NCBI RefSeq assembly: GCF_014696825.1 | Contig: NZ_JACJQU010000013.1 | Coordinates: 1-64,000, forward strand | From: Anabaena sphaerica FACHB-251 | Lineage (GTDB): Bacteria; Cyanobacteriota; Cyanobacteriia; Cyanobacteriales; Nostocaceae | DNA length: 64,000 nt | Reading direction: 5' to 3' | Shown: one piece after another, positions 19,487 through 27,980 of the stretch | How the letters are laid out: each line of letters opens with the position of its first letter | How positions within the stretch are numbered: position 1 is the first letter of the stretch | The notes under the pieces: model-generated | Seen by the model: the letters and a program-made list of their open reading frames with translations, nothing else | The model's database searches: none | Told to the model about the DNA's origin: nothing | Program-made: the position numbers and the translations under genes

Positions 19487-22171
19487 ATGAACGTTTTTGG
19501 AACAAACAATAACGATACCCTTATGGGCGGACAAGGAGCAGATTCCATATATGGATACGGAGGAGATGATACCCTTTATGGTGGAGTAGGGGATGATCTC
19601 GATGGTGCAGATGGTAACGATACTTTTATCGCTACAGAGGCAGCGACAATTATCGGAGGTTCGGGTATTAATACCTTAATATCCAACTACAGCCAATCGA
19701 ATGATGGTGTTGGAATTCACTTAGATGCAAATCCTCGCGGACTTTTCATGCACATCGATCAGCTTGGCGGTGGTCGCAACTTTCTTAGATTCGGTGGGAT
19801 TGATGCGTTAAATGTCACCGGAACTCAATACAATGACATTCTTGATGGGGGTATGCTCAATGCCACCCTGAATGGCGGAGCAGGAAATGATGCTCTATTG
19901 GGACAAAAAGGTGTTTTCTCAGGTGGTTCCGGCACTGATACATTAACAGCAAACTACTACACAATGAATGTCCCATACGGGGTTCATTTAGGATGGAACG
20001 GAGAAAATACCGTCAGACGGCGCGATAATGGCAGCATTATCCTCACTCACGATGGAATCGAAGCGTTCAATTTCACAGGAACTGATTTCCTAGATTACCT
20101 GAGTGGTCAAAATGGCGACGACATCTTCTATGGTCTTGGTAGTAATGACATCCTTGAAGGTGGTAATGGCAATGACATCCTTGATGGTGGTAGAGGCAAT
20201 GACATCCTTGATGGTGGTAATGGCAAAGATCAATTATTTGATGTCAGTGGTTCTGATACCTTGAAAGGGGGAGCAGGAGATGATTATCTGTATACAGTCG
20301 CTGATACTCAAGGTGCAATCAAGCAACTTTATGGAGGTCAGGGTGCAGATACATTTGTTGTAGATATCAAAGGCGATATTAATCTTGGTTTTGATTTTGA
20401 TGTTGCCAAATTAGGTAATTTTGTCAATGCGATTACATTGCCTGAAAATAACGGACTAGATTGGCAACGATTAGGCATAGACGTGGCCTTTAGTGCGTTA
20501 GGTGCGGGTTTAGGTGCAATTCCTGTAGTGGGATCTCTAGCAAGCTTTTGGACTTCATTAGCTCAAACGGGTGTCGATGCTTATTTAGACCAGGAGGAGT
20601 TGGAAGCTCAGATCAACGAGCAGCTAGAAAAAGCAAACCAAGCCGTTAAACAATATGGTACTCAAGATTGGGGCAAAGTTTTTCAGCAAGGAACGAGAGA
20701 TGTTATCTACATTAACGATTTTCAAATTGGTCTTGATAACATCCTGTTGCCAAGATTACCCGATGCAACGCATTTTTATCAGGTCGATCTAGTTAATGGA
20801 GGCCAAGGTGGAGTATTTGTATCTGTTCGCAATTCGGGGGTAATCGAACAATTCAAAAATGTTGCCTTTATTGCCAATAACTATACCGATGTTGGTATTA
20901 CCGATCAAAAATTTCAAGAGATAATAACAGACTTGATTCAAGGTTCAACAATCGGTACGTTTACGAAGACTGCATTCATCGGACAAAACAATGTCTCTGC
21001 GACAGAGATTATAACAGCAACGTTTGCTAACGATAATATTCAGGCTAACGGAGGTAACGACGAAGTTTTTGGCTACTATGGCGATGATGTTATTCAAGGT
21101 GGGGATGGAAATGACACCATATATGGCGGTTCCAACCGCAACCCATCTTACGCCAGATATGAGTCAGAATATGGAAATGATGGAAATGACATCATCAGTG
21201 GCGGTGCGGGGAATGATGTTCTCTATGGTGAATCGGGCAATGATTTTCTCAATGGTGACGAAGGAAATGACTTGCTATATGGTGGAGTGGGGAACAATAC
21301 TCTGGTTGGCGGTGCAGGCGACGATATTTTAGTTAATACGAATGGTACGGTTGATGGTGGTACTGGTACTGATACTTTAATAGCTGATTACACTGGCAAA
21401 GCAGATGGCAATGGTGTTCATTTAGGATGGGCAAGTACCAATCATATTTATAATCGTGTTAATGGTCAAAGTTTAGTTAATTTCTCTAATGTAGAAAACT
21501 TCAATATTACTGGCACTCAGTATAGTGACGCATTTGAAGGGCGTTCAGGTAATGACATCTTCAATGGTGGTGCTGGTAATGATGAACTATATGGTGCTGC
21601 GGGTGATGATATTCTCAACCCAGGTTATAGCCTCAATTCCACTGATATAGTTGATGGTGGTACGGGTAATGACACACTTGTAGTAGATTATTCTGCCAAA
21701 GCAGATGGTGCTGGTATTCATTTGGGATGGTCGAATACAAATAATGTTTTTAATCGTCTTAATGGTCAGCTTTTGGTTAATGTCTCTAATGTAGAAAACT
21801 TCAATATTACCGGCACCCAATATAGTGATGCGTTCCAGGGACGTTCAGGTAATGACATCTTCAATGGTGGTGCGGGTGATGATTATTTATATGGAGGTGT
21901 AGGTAACGATACCCTTACAGGTGGAATTGGGGCTGATCAATTTGTCTTCAACTCGGTTTCAGAAGGAATTGATGTCATCAAAGACTTTAGCTGGCAACAA
22001 GGAGATAAGATTCAAATTCTTGGCTCTAGTTTTGGTGCAAGTTCGACCAACCAGTTCAACTTCAACACCAGTACAGGTGCTTTATCCTTTAACGGACAGC
22101 AGTTTGCGACTCTAGAAAACATTTCAAATGCTTATGATTTTATCCCTTCTTATGACATTGTGATTGTCTAG
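19487..22171 (+). CDS. RTX-like calcium-binding repeat protein 1
   Basis: Starting at the ATG at 19487 (GAAGGA 9 bases upstream), the protein has 894 residues. It carries many nonapeptide GGxGxDxx repeats, which form calcium-binding beta-rolls, and four copies of a longer module that begins DTL-ADYS and ends ITGTQYSDAF-G. Residues of about 309-410 are different: a glycine-rich hydrophobic helix (SALGAGLGAIPVVGSL, about 335-350) and a charged helical stretch rich in E, Q and K. The C-terminus ends with FVFNSVSEG and IKDFSWQQGDKIQI, typical of exported RTX proteins of cyanobacteria. Export by a type I system is likely, but no exporter genes are here. A TTG 8 codons upstream is a weaker start. 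Confidence 0.85.
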   Translation: MNVFGTNNNDTLMGGQGADSIYGYGGDDTLYGGVGDDLDGADGNDTFIATEAATIIGGSGINTLISNYSQSNDGVGIHLDANPRGLFMHIDQLGGGRNFLRFGGIDALNVTGTQYNDILDGGMLNATLNGGAGNDALLGQKGVFSGGSGTDTLTANYYTMNVPYGVHLGWNGENTVRRRDNGSIILTHDGIEAFNFTGTDFLDYLSGQNGDDIFYGLGSNDILEGGNGNDILDGGRGNDILDGGNGKDQLFDVSGSDTLKGGAGDDYLYTVADTQGAIKQLYGGQGADTFVVDIKGDINLGFDFDVAKLGNFVNAITLPENNGLDWQRLGIDVAFSALGAGLGAIPVVGSLASFWTSLAQTGVDAYLDQEELEAQINEQLEKANQAVKQYGTQDWGKVFQQGTRDVIYINDFQIGLDNILLPRLPDATHFYQVDLVNGGQGGVFVSVRNSGVIEQFKNVAFIANNYTDVGITDQKFQEIITDLIQGSTIGTFTKTAFIGQNNVSATEIITATFANDNIQANGGNDEVFGYYGDDVIQGGDGNDTIYGGSNRNPSYARYESEYGNDGNDIISGGAGNDVLYGESGNDFLNGDEGNDLLYGGVGNNTLVGGAGDDILVNTNGTVDGGTGTDTLIADYTGKADGNGVHLGWASTNHIYNRVNGQSLVNFSNVENFNITGTQYSDAFEGRSGNDIFNGGAGNDELYGAAGDDILNPGYSLNSTDIVDGGTGNDTLVVDYSAKADGAGIHLGWSNTNNVFNRLNGQLLVNVSNVENFNITGTQYSDAFQGRSGNDIFNGGAGDDYLYGGVGNDTLTGGIGADQFVFNSVSEGIDVIKDFSWQQGDKIQILGSSFGASSTNQFNFNTSTGALSFNGQQFATLENISNAYDFIPSYDIVIV

Positions 22172-22205
22172 AAACTCCAACACCTCAATGTTAATTACCA
22201 ATTTT

Positions 22206-22230
22206 ACCCAGTCCAGCACTGGGTTTTTTT
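22206..22230 (+). terminator. Rho-independent terminator after RTX gene 1
   Basis: ACCCAGT-CCAGC-ACTGGGT is a perfect 7-bp stem followed directly by a run of six further T, 34 bp after the stop codon. It separates the two RTX genes into independent transcripts, which fits each having its own leader element. Confidence 0.85.
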
Positions 22231-22281
22231 ATGAATAAGGAGATTTGTAACAGATTTTTTATTTTTTATTTTTCTAGTAGC

Positions 22282-22328
22282 TGCATAAATCTCAAAAGTG
22301 AACCGTGTAATTCAGCAAGGAGTTCAAA
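22282..22328 (+). repeat. Conserved leader element, copy 2 (upstream of RTX gene 2)
   Basis: This is the second copy of the element at 19358-19404, differing at only a few positions. The neighbouring sequence outside the element is unrelated between the two genes, so the match is not simply leftover of a whole-gene duplication. It ends 28 bp before the start codon and therefore probably lies in the 5' untranslated RNA, near the ribosome-binding site AAAGGA. Confidence 0.7.
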
Positions 22329-22355
22329 CTTAGCAAATATAAAGGACAAACTAAA

Positions 22356-24482
22356 ATGCCTAGATATACAGGTGACAATAACAATAATATCTTTACTGCA
22401 CCTAATGATGGTTTAGCTTGGGTAATTTCTGGAAAAGGGGGCGATGATATCTTAACTGGTGGAAATAATGACGACATCATAAATGGCGATGAAGGAAATG
22501 ATACCATCTACAGTGGTGGTGGCAACGATAATATCAATGGTGGGGAAGGTTACGATTATATCTTTGGTGGAGATGGGGATGATATCTTAGTTGATACCCA
22601 AGGTAATGTTGATGGTGGTGCTGATATTGATTTTCTAAAGGCAGACTATAGCCAGTTCGACAACGGTGCTGGTATTCATGTGGGATGGTTGGGATACAAC
22701 ATCATCTTTAGTCGGGTTGATGGTAGTGGTTTACTGACTTACAGCAATATTGAGAGGTTTGAAATCACAGGCACAAAATATACTGATGTTTTGCAAGGTT
22801 ACGCTTATAATGACAACCTCAATGGTGGTGATGGTGATGATCAAATCAGCGGTGGTGCTGGTAATGATAACCTAAATGGTGGTGCTGGTTTTGACTATCT
22901 CTTTGGTGGGGATGGTAATGATATTTTGATTGACATAGATGGTAATGTCGATGGTGGTGCTGGTTCTGACACTTTAAAAGCCGACTATAGCCAGTTTAAT
23001 AATGGTGCGGGCATTGAAGTGGGATACAACGGAGAAAATGCTATTTATAGCAATTACAATATCAATCCCAATGGTCTAAATTCTTCTATCCCTGCTTCTG
23101 TCTTGCTTAGATATAGCAATGTTGAGAAGTTTGAGATTACTGGTACACAATATGCCGATAAACTGCGGGGTGGCGCTAGTAATGACATCCTTAATGGTGG
23201 TGGTGGTGATAACTACCTATTTGGTGGGGCTGGCAATGATATTTTGATTAATATTCAAGGAACTGTCGATGGTGGTGCTGGTACTGATACTCTAAAAGCT
23301 GACTATAGCCTATTTAATAATGGTGTTGGTATTGAGATGCAGTATTACGGACAAAATGCCATCTATAGCAATGACAACAGCATCCCTCTTGGTAGTCCCT
23401 TTGCTTATAACGCTTCTGTTTTACTTACATATAGCAATGTTGAGAAGTTTGAAATCACTGGTACACAATATGCAGATAAACTGCGGGGTGGTACAAACAA
23501 TGACATTCTCAGTGGTGGTGGTGGTAATGATGAAATTAGTGGTGGGGCTGGTTTTGATATTTTAAATGGTGGTGATGGGAATGATGTTTTAATTGACATA
23601 GATGGAACTGTAGACGGTGATGCAGGAATTGATACTCTCAGAGCAGACTATAGCCAGTTGAACAATGGTGCTGGTATTTATTTTGGAATCTTTGGCAGAG
23701 AAGGAATTCGCAGTTTATCAGAGGGTCAAATTATACTTGATTACACTAATATTGAGCAATTTGAAGTCACTGGTACACAGTATACAGATATTCTTGTCGG
23801 TAGCGATCGCAATGATATCCTCAATGGTGGTGGTGGAGATGATTTACTCGGAGGTATAGTTGGCAATGATACGCTCAACGGTGGTGAGGGCAATGACACT
23901 TTAGTTGACATAGATGGAACTGTCGATGGTGGTGCTGGTATTGACACTCTCAGGGCAGACTACAGCCAGTTTAATAATGGTGCTGGAATTGAAGTGGGAT
24001 ACAACGGACAAAATGCTATCTATATCAATTACAACAGCATTTCTAGTAGTGGTAGTTCTAGTAGTCTCAATCCCTTATACTCTGGCTCTTCTAACAGTGG
24101 TAACGATGAATTATACTTTCTTAGATATAGCAATATTGAGAAGTTTGAGATTACTGGTACACAATATGCCGATAAACTGCGGGGTAGCACTGGCGATGAT
24201 ACTTTAGTGGGTGGGTTTGGTAATGATATCCTTACAGGTGGGGCTGGGGCTGATAAATTTGTCGTCAACTCGATTTTAGAAGGCTTAGACATTATCAAAG
24301 ATTTCAGTTGGGGAGAAGGTGACAAGATTCAGATTTCTAAAGTTGGGTTTGGTATTACTGATCTCAATAGTTTCAGTTACAATAACGCTACTGGTGGCTT
24401 GTTCTTCCAAGGAAATCAATTCGCTACTCTTGAGAATATACCTGCTGGTTTCGCGGTTAATTTAGATGTTCAGCTTGTTTAA
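22356..24482 (+). CDS. RTX-like calcium-binding repeat protein 2
   Basis: The 708-residue protein alternates short GGxGNDxL calcium-binding nonapeptides with five copies of a module of about 75-110 residues (VDGGAG-DTLKADYS, NNGAGIEVGY, YSNVEKFEITGTQYADKLRG). Copies 2, 3 and 5 carry extra serine- and asparagine-rich loops before the YSNVE strand. The C-terminus has FVVNSILEGLDIIKDF and GDKIQI, as in RTX protein 1. It has no N-terminal signal peptide, which fits type I (C-terminal) export. The modules are closer to each other than to those in protein 1, which points to recent internal duplication. The ribosome-binding site AAAGGA lies 9 bases before the ATG. Confidence 0.85.
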   Translation: MPRYTGDNNNNIFTAPNDGLAWVISGKGGDDILTGGNNDDIINGDEGNDTIYSGGGNDNINGGEGYDYIFGGDGDDILVDTQGNVDGGADIDFLKADYSQFDNGAGIHVGWLGYNIIFSRVDGSGLLTYSNIERFEITGTKYTDVLQGYAYNDNLNGGDGDDQISGGAGNDNLNGGAGFDYLFGGDGNDILIDIDGNVDGGAGSDTLKADYSQFNNGAGIEVGYNGENAIYSNYNINPNGLNSSIPASVLLRYSNVEKFEITGTQYADKLRGGASNDILNGGGGDNYLFGGAGNDILINIQGTVDGGAGTDTLKADYSLFNNGVGIEMQYYGQNAIYSNDNSIPLGSPFAYNASVLLTYSNVEKFEITGTQYADKLRGGTNNDILSGGGGNDEISGGAGFDILNGGDGNDVLIDIDGTVDGDAGIDTLRADYSQLNNGAGIYFGIFGREGIRSLSEGQIILDYTNIEQFEVTGTQYTDILVGSDRNDILNGGGGDDLLGGIVGNDTLNGGEGNDTLVDIDGTVDGGAGIDTLRADYSQFNNGAGIEVGYNGQNAIYINYNSISSSGSSSSLNPLYSGSSNSGNDELYFLRYSNIEKFEITGTQYADKLRGSTGDDTLVGGFGNDILTGGAGADKFVVNSILEGLDIIKDFSWGEGDKIQISKVGFGITDLNSFSYNNATGGLFFQGNQFATLENIPAGFAVNLDVQLV

Positions 24483-24532
24483 TATTTTGTATAAATGGGT
24501 TTACCAAATTCATAATCGGAAACCTAATCAAT

Positions 24533-24572
24533 ACACTCAGAAATTATTTTTAATTCCTGGGTGTGTTTTTTT
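24533..24572 (+). terminator. Rho-independent terminator after RTX gene 2
   Basis: ACACTCAGAAATTA and TAATTCCTGGGTGT pair along 14 positions with one mismatch and two G-U pairs around a TTTT loop, and a run of seven T follows closely. It ends the plus-strand half of the accessory block. Confidence 0.8.
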
Positions 24573-24574
24573 AT

Positions 24575-24594
24575 CCCACATTACGGAATGTGGG
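24575..24594. repeat. Short perfect inverted repeat between convergent genes
   Basis: CCCACATT-ACGG-AATGTGGG is an 8-bp perfect stem with a 4-base loop, sitting 20 bp beyond the DUF928 stop codon on the minus strand. It may end the minus-strand transcript. A degenerate relative (CCCATGCTACGGAATGTG) lies at about 925-942, so it may also be a dispersed repeat. Confidence 0.45.
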
Positions 24595-24613
24595 TTTAAC
24601 TATGGCAGTATTT

Positions 24614-25402
24614 CTATTGTTTGGGTGTGCAACATTGGATAATGGAGGCAGAAGCAGAATTATCTAAATTAACTTGTTTAAGCAACTCAGCCCAAGCTAA
24701 TGTAATTTCTGTATTTTGATTTTTGCTGTTTTGAATTTGTTCACCTAAAATCGTTAAGGCATCATGCCAAATACCATTTTCAGCAAAAATAACGGCTTTT
24801 CCTAAAGGTGTTTTAGCTGCTTCCAGTTGTTTTTGCAGTTTTGAATTAAGGGCTATTTGTGTCATTGAACCTCGAACATAAACAGAGGCAGAAGGCTTAT
24901 CTGGATCGCAATAAATGGAAAAAGTCCAACGATAAGATTTACCTGTTTTTAATGGTAATGTAGGTTTTACTGGTAGGCTAACTATGCCAGCCGGTGTTTC
25001 AGGAGGATTAAATTTTGTTTGATAGACATAATTATCTGCTTCATCCTGAATGACAAACTCTACAGGCAGGTTGGGAGTTAATTTATCTGGCACAGAAAAC
25101 CAAAACGTTGGCGTTTGAGATGCTGAATTTCCCCAAACTAAATCTTTATTTTCTGTTTTAGTTATGGGTACTAATGCTGTCAGGGTTTCATATTGCTTAC
25201 ATGGTCCACGACTTCCCCCACCTTTACGTCTTCCTTTTGGTTCTCCTGGCTGTTCTTGTACTGCTGGTGCAGTGTACTTGATTTTGGTAGTTGATATTAA
25301 AGTTTGAGCCTGTAACCTTTGCCAATTTCCTGGTAAGTTAACAATGCTCAGTGTCATTGCATAAATGAGGGTGATAGAATGAAAACAAAGTATCTTCTTC
25401 AT
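24614..25402 (-). CDS. DUF928-family exported protein
   Basis: Starting at the ATG at 25402 (MKKILCFHS), the protein has 262 residues with a signal peptide to about residue 33. A basic glycine-rich stretch (PKGRRKGGGSRG) is followed by the DUF928 body: LTALVPIT, PTFWFSVPD, FVIQDEADNYVYQT and the KSYRWTFSIYCD segment. The C-terminal third is helical, as in other members. DUF928 proteins are found mainly in cyanobacteria, often next to CHAT or CHASE2 proteins; their biochemical role is unknown. It is the last gene of the minus-strand cluster, 131 bp after the CHAT-CHASE2 gene. A longer frame starting at 25510 lacks a signal sequence and is less likely. Confidence 0.82.
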   Translation of the reverse strand: MKKILCFHSITLIYAMTLSIVNLPGNWQRLQAQTLISTTKIKYTAPAVQEQPGEPKGRRKGGGSRGPCKQYETLTALVPITKTENKDLVWGNSASQTPTFWFSVPDKLTPNLPVEFVIQDEADNYVYQTKFNPPETPAGIVSLPVKPTLPLKTGKSYRWTFSIYCDPDKPSASVYVRGSMTQIALNSKLQKQLEAAKTPLGKAVIFAENGIWHDALTILGEQIQNSKNQNTEITLAWAELLKQVNLDNSASASIIQCCTPKQ

Positions 25403-25533
25403 TGCAACAATTAATTTTTTAATCACAAAATAATGTAGATAAATTGTTATACAAATTCCTAATTCATAATTCGTGATTTTTAATAGGGAATAGGTCAATT
25501 CAAAATTCAAAAACGCCTAATTTCGGTTGCCTA

Positions 25534-27876
25534 TTACCTGTCACCTGCTATTTTTGTTTTGATACAGGTAATTTGAATGCTGGAAACTAGCAAAGAAATG
25601 ATAGGTGGTACTAAGGGTATCCAACCTCCTTGAATTAGTATAATTAAGCAGAGTCCAAACAGTGTGACTATTGCGATCGCTAAAATCATGCTTAAGTAAG
25701 TAATTTTTCTAACATACCAAGCTAGTAACCCTCCTGTCAAAGACCAATACCAAATCCAGCAAATTTCACCCCATTGTGTCCAAACCCATAATATAGGTCG
25801 GTTGTCTAAAGCGGCACTGATCATCTGGCTGATCATCTGTGCTTGAATAAGTATACCTGGTAGGACTTGTGAAGGTTTTTTACTGTATGGTGTTGACCAA
25901 TAATCACTGCTGCTATTACTGGTGACACCGATAAGAATAATTCGATTTTTGATGGCATTGGAGTTAATTTGCCCGTTTAATACTTGACTCATGGTAACTT
26001 GTGGTGCAATTGCTTGCACGGAAGGCGAAAACCGATAATTAAGTAAAATCTGGCTACCTTGGGCATCTATGGCATGATATCCGTTACTTCTATTTTTTAA
26101 CCTCTGGAAGATTTTATTCCCTAGTTGTAAATCCCAATCTGGGGTAAATTTGGCTGTAATTCCTCGTGATTGCAGATACAAGAACGCTAACTGAGTGCTG
26201 AATGCATAAGCTGGTGTACAAGTTGAGGAGATGGGGTTGGGAGTCATTGCTAATAAATGACGACGCAGGACGCTATCATCGTCTTCGATAAAGTCGCTAA
26301 AACCTAACCGTGCTTCTGGTATTTCCGGTGGAGGTGAAACCCCGGTGGGATCATATTCTGGATCAGCACGTTTACAAATAGCAATGAGGCGATCGCTTTT
26401 TTGCATCCGTTTGGCTAGTTCTGGTTGGTTGGAACTGACAGAAAAATCTCGGTATATATCCAAACCAATGGCCGCTGGTTGATATTGTTCTAGTTTTGTG
26501 AGTAATAAGTTGAGATATTTATCAGAAAGAGAACCTTGTCTGGGTTCTTTTCCCTGTGCTTGAATATCTTGATCAGTGATAGTGACAACCAACAACCGGG
26601 AGTCTGGTTGTTCTTTAGGTCGCAGTCTCATTAATTGATCAAAAGCTGCCAATTCTAACGATTGCATTCCCCCTAATAGTCGGATTAAAACTATTAATAA
26701 AGTAACAATTGAACTACTCAAAAAAACACTTGATAAGTGTTTTAAATTAGGAAGTGAAAACTTTAAACTCAATTTTTGATCACACAAATCCTGCCAAGTT
26801 GGGGAGATTTCGGCGGGATTTTGGCAAATAACAGGCAACCAAGTAGCACAGGGAAAATCATTTTCTAAAGACTGTAATCTTTCCCTAGCTTCTCTAACTG
26901 CTGTATATAATGTTTGTCCTTGTGAAAAAGCTGCGAGGAAGTGCTTTAAAAATTCCTGTGCTACTCGGTCTGGAACAGGTTCTCGCATCACAATTACTTG
27001 CGGTAAATGCAAATCAGCTAAATCTACGGCGATACCCAAACCATCACAAGAGTTAAAAATTGCTAAATGCAAACCTTGGGCAATTGCTTTTTGTAAACCA
27101 TACTTTAATTGATCAATTGTCAAAGTTTCGCCAGAATTTAGTACCATTTTCCCTTTACCTTGACTGGAACTATGCCCAGCAAAAAAGAGAATATCCCAAC
27201 CAGATTCCCATAATTGTTCTGTCAATTGGGAACGGTTGGGTTCGACTAAAAACTTGATTTCTGCGTGAGGTAATTGTTTCAGCAAACTTTGGTCTTTTTC
27301 AAGATCAATGTGCTGACTATCTCCTAAAATAGCTAAAATTCTGACTTTACCATTACTTTTTTGAGAATTAGTTTTAATTGCACGACCATATTCAGGAGGA
27401 CTAAGAGCGATTTCTGCCAATGGGTAATCATTAAAAAAATGCCACAAACACCAAGGCAACTTTAAAACCTGATGACATTCAGCAGTAATAATAAAGCGAA
27501 TTTCATCTGTAGGTAAAAGTTGAGTACGTAGTTTGCGGTCAATATTGAGAAACAATAAACTATTCAGCCATGTATTTAGACATTTCTGTAATTCTTGGCA
27601 AATATTTTCAAACTCAGCTTGAGAAATATGGGTAACGTCTTCTTCTTCAATTTCAAATTCAGAAATATTGCGACTACGCCATTCTAAACTGGCATATAAC
27701 GCTGTATACAATTGTTGCCAACGTCGATAAAGATTGTCTAATTGTGGTGCAGCAGGTAGTCCTCCTGTAAACTGCATAGGAGTAGGAGTATCCGTTTGCC
27801 AAAGTTGAGCAATAACCGTGGGAAACCCTTGTTGTAGGTTTCCTTTTCCTAGATTTAGGACGATCAATTTACTCAT
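25534..27876 (-). CDS. CHAT-CHASE2 membrane receptor/protease
   Basis: The 780-residue protein has an N-terminal cytoplasmic CHAT domain (about 1-360) with the catalytic pair in FFAGHSSS (H235) and FNSCDGL (C277). A transmembrane helix follows (about 381-402), then an extracytoplasmic CHASE2 sensor domain (about 405-690: ELAAFDQLMRLRP, LLVVTITDQDI, AIGLDIYRD), and about three C-terminal membrane helices (700-775). CHASE2 domains sense unknown signals at the cell envelope in kinases and cyclases. Here the output domain is a predicted caspase-like protease, so signal sensing would control proteolysis directly. The gene lies 104 bp after the DUF1822 gene and is probably co-transcribed with it. 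Confidence 0.88.
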   Translation of the reverse strand: MSKLIVLNLGKGNLQQGFPTVIAQLWQTDTPTPMQFTGGLPAAPQLDNLYRRWQQLYTALYASLEWRSRNISEFEIEEEDVTHISQAEFENICQELQKCLNTWLNSLLFLNIDRKLRTQLLPTDEIRFIITAECHQVLKLPWCLWHFFNDYPLAEIALSPPEYGRAIKTNSQKSNGKVRILAILGDSQHIDLEKDQSLLKQLPHAEIKFLVEPNRSQLTEQLWESGWDILFFAGHSSSQGKGKMVLNSGETLTIDQLKYGLQKAIAQGLHLAIFNSCDGLGIAVDLADLHLPQVIVMREPVPDRVAQEFLKHFLAAFSQGQTLYTAVREARERLQSLENDFPCATWLPVICQNPAEISPTWQDLCDQKLSLKFSLPNLKHLSSVFLSSSIVTLLIVLIRLLGGMQSLELAAFDQLMRLRPKEQPDSRLLVVTITDQDIQAQGKEPRQGSLSDKYLNLLLTKLEQYQPAAIGLDIYRDFSVSSNQPELAKRMQKSDRLIAICKRADPEYDPTGVSPPPEIPEARLGFSDFIEDDDSVLRRHLLAMTPNPISSTCTPAYAFSTQLAFLYLQSRGITAKFTPDWDLQLGNKIFQRLKNRSNGYHAIDAQGSQILLNYRFSPSVQAIAPQVTMSQVLNGQINSNAIKNRIILIGVTSNSSSDYWSTPYSKKPSQVLPGILIQAQMISQMISAALDNRPILWVWTQWGEICWIWYWSLTGGLLAWYVRKITYLSMILAIAIVTLFGLCLIILIQGGWIPLVPPIISLLVSSIQITCIKTKIAGDR

Positions 27877-27980
27877 GGCTGGTAATTGGTAATTTGTAAT
27901 TAAATCATCATTATAATTCTATTCATCCTCAAATACTGGAAATACTGATATGGATTGCGCCACGCTACGCTATCAGACAA

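Noticed and set aside
22231-22416. 61-codon frame between the RTX genes
   Set aside because: It runs across the conserved leader element and into RTX gene 2 in another frame; no supporting features.
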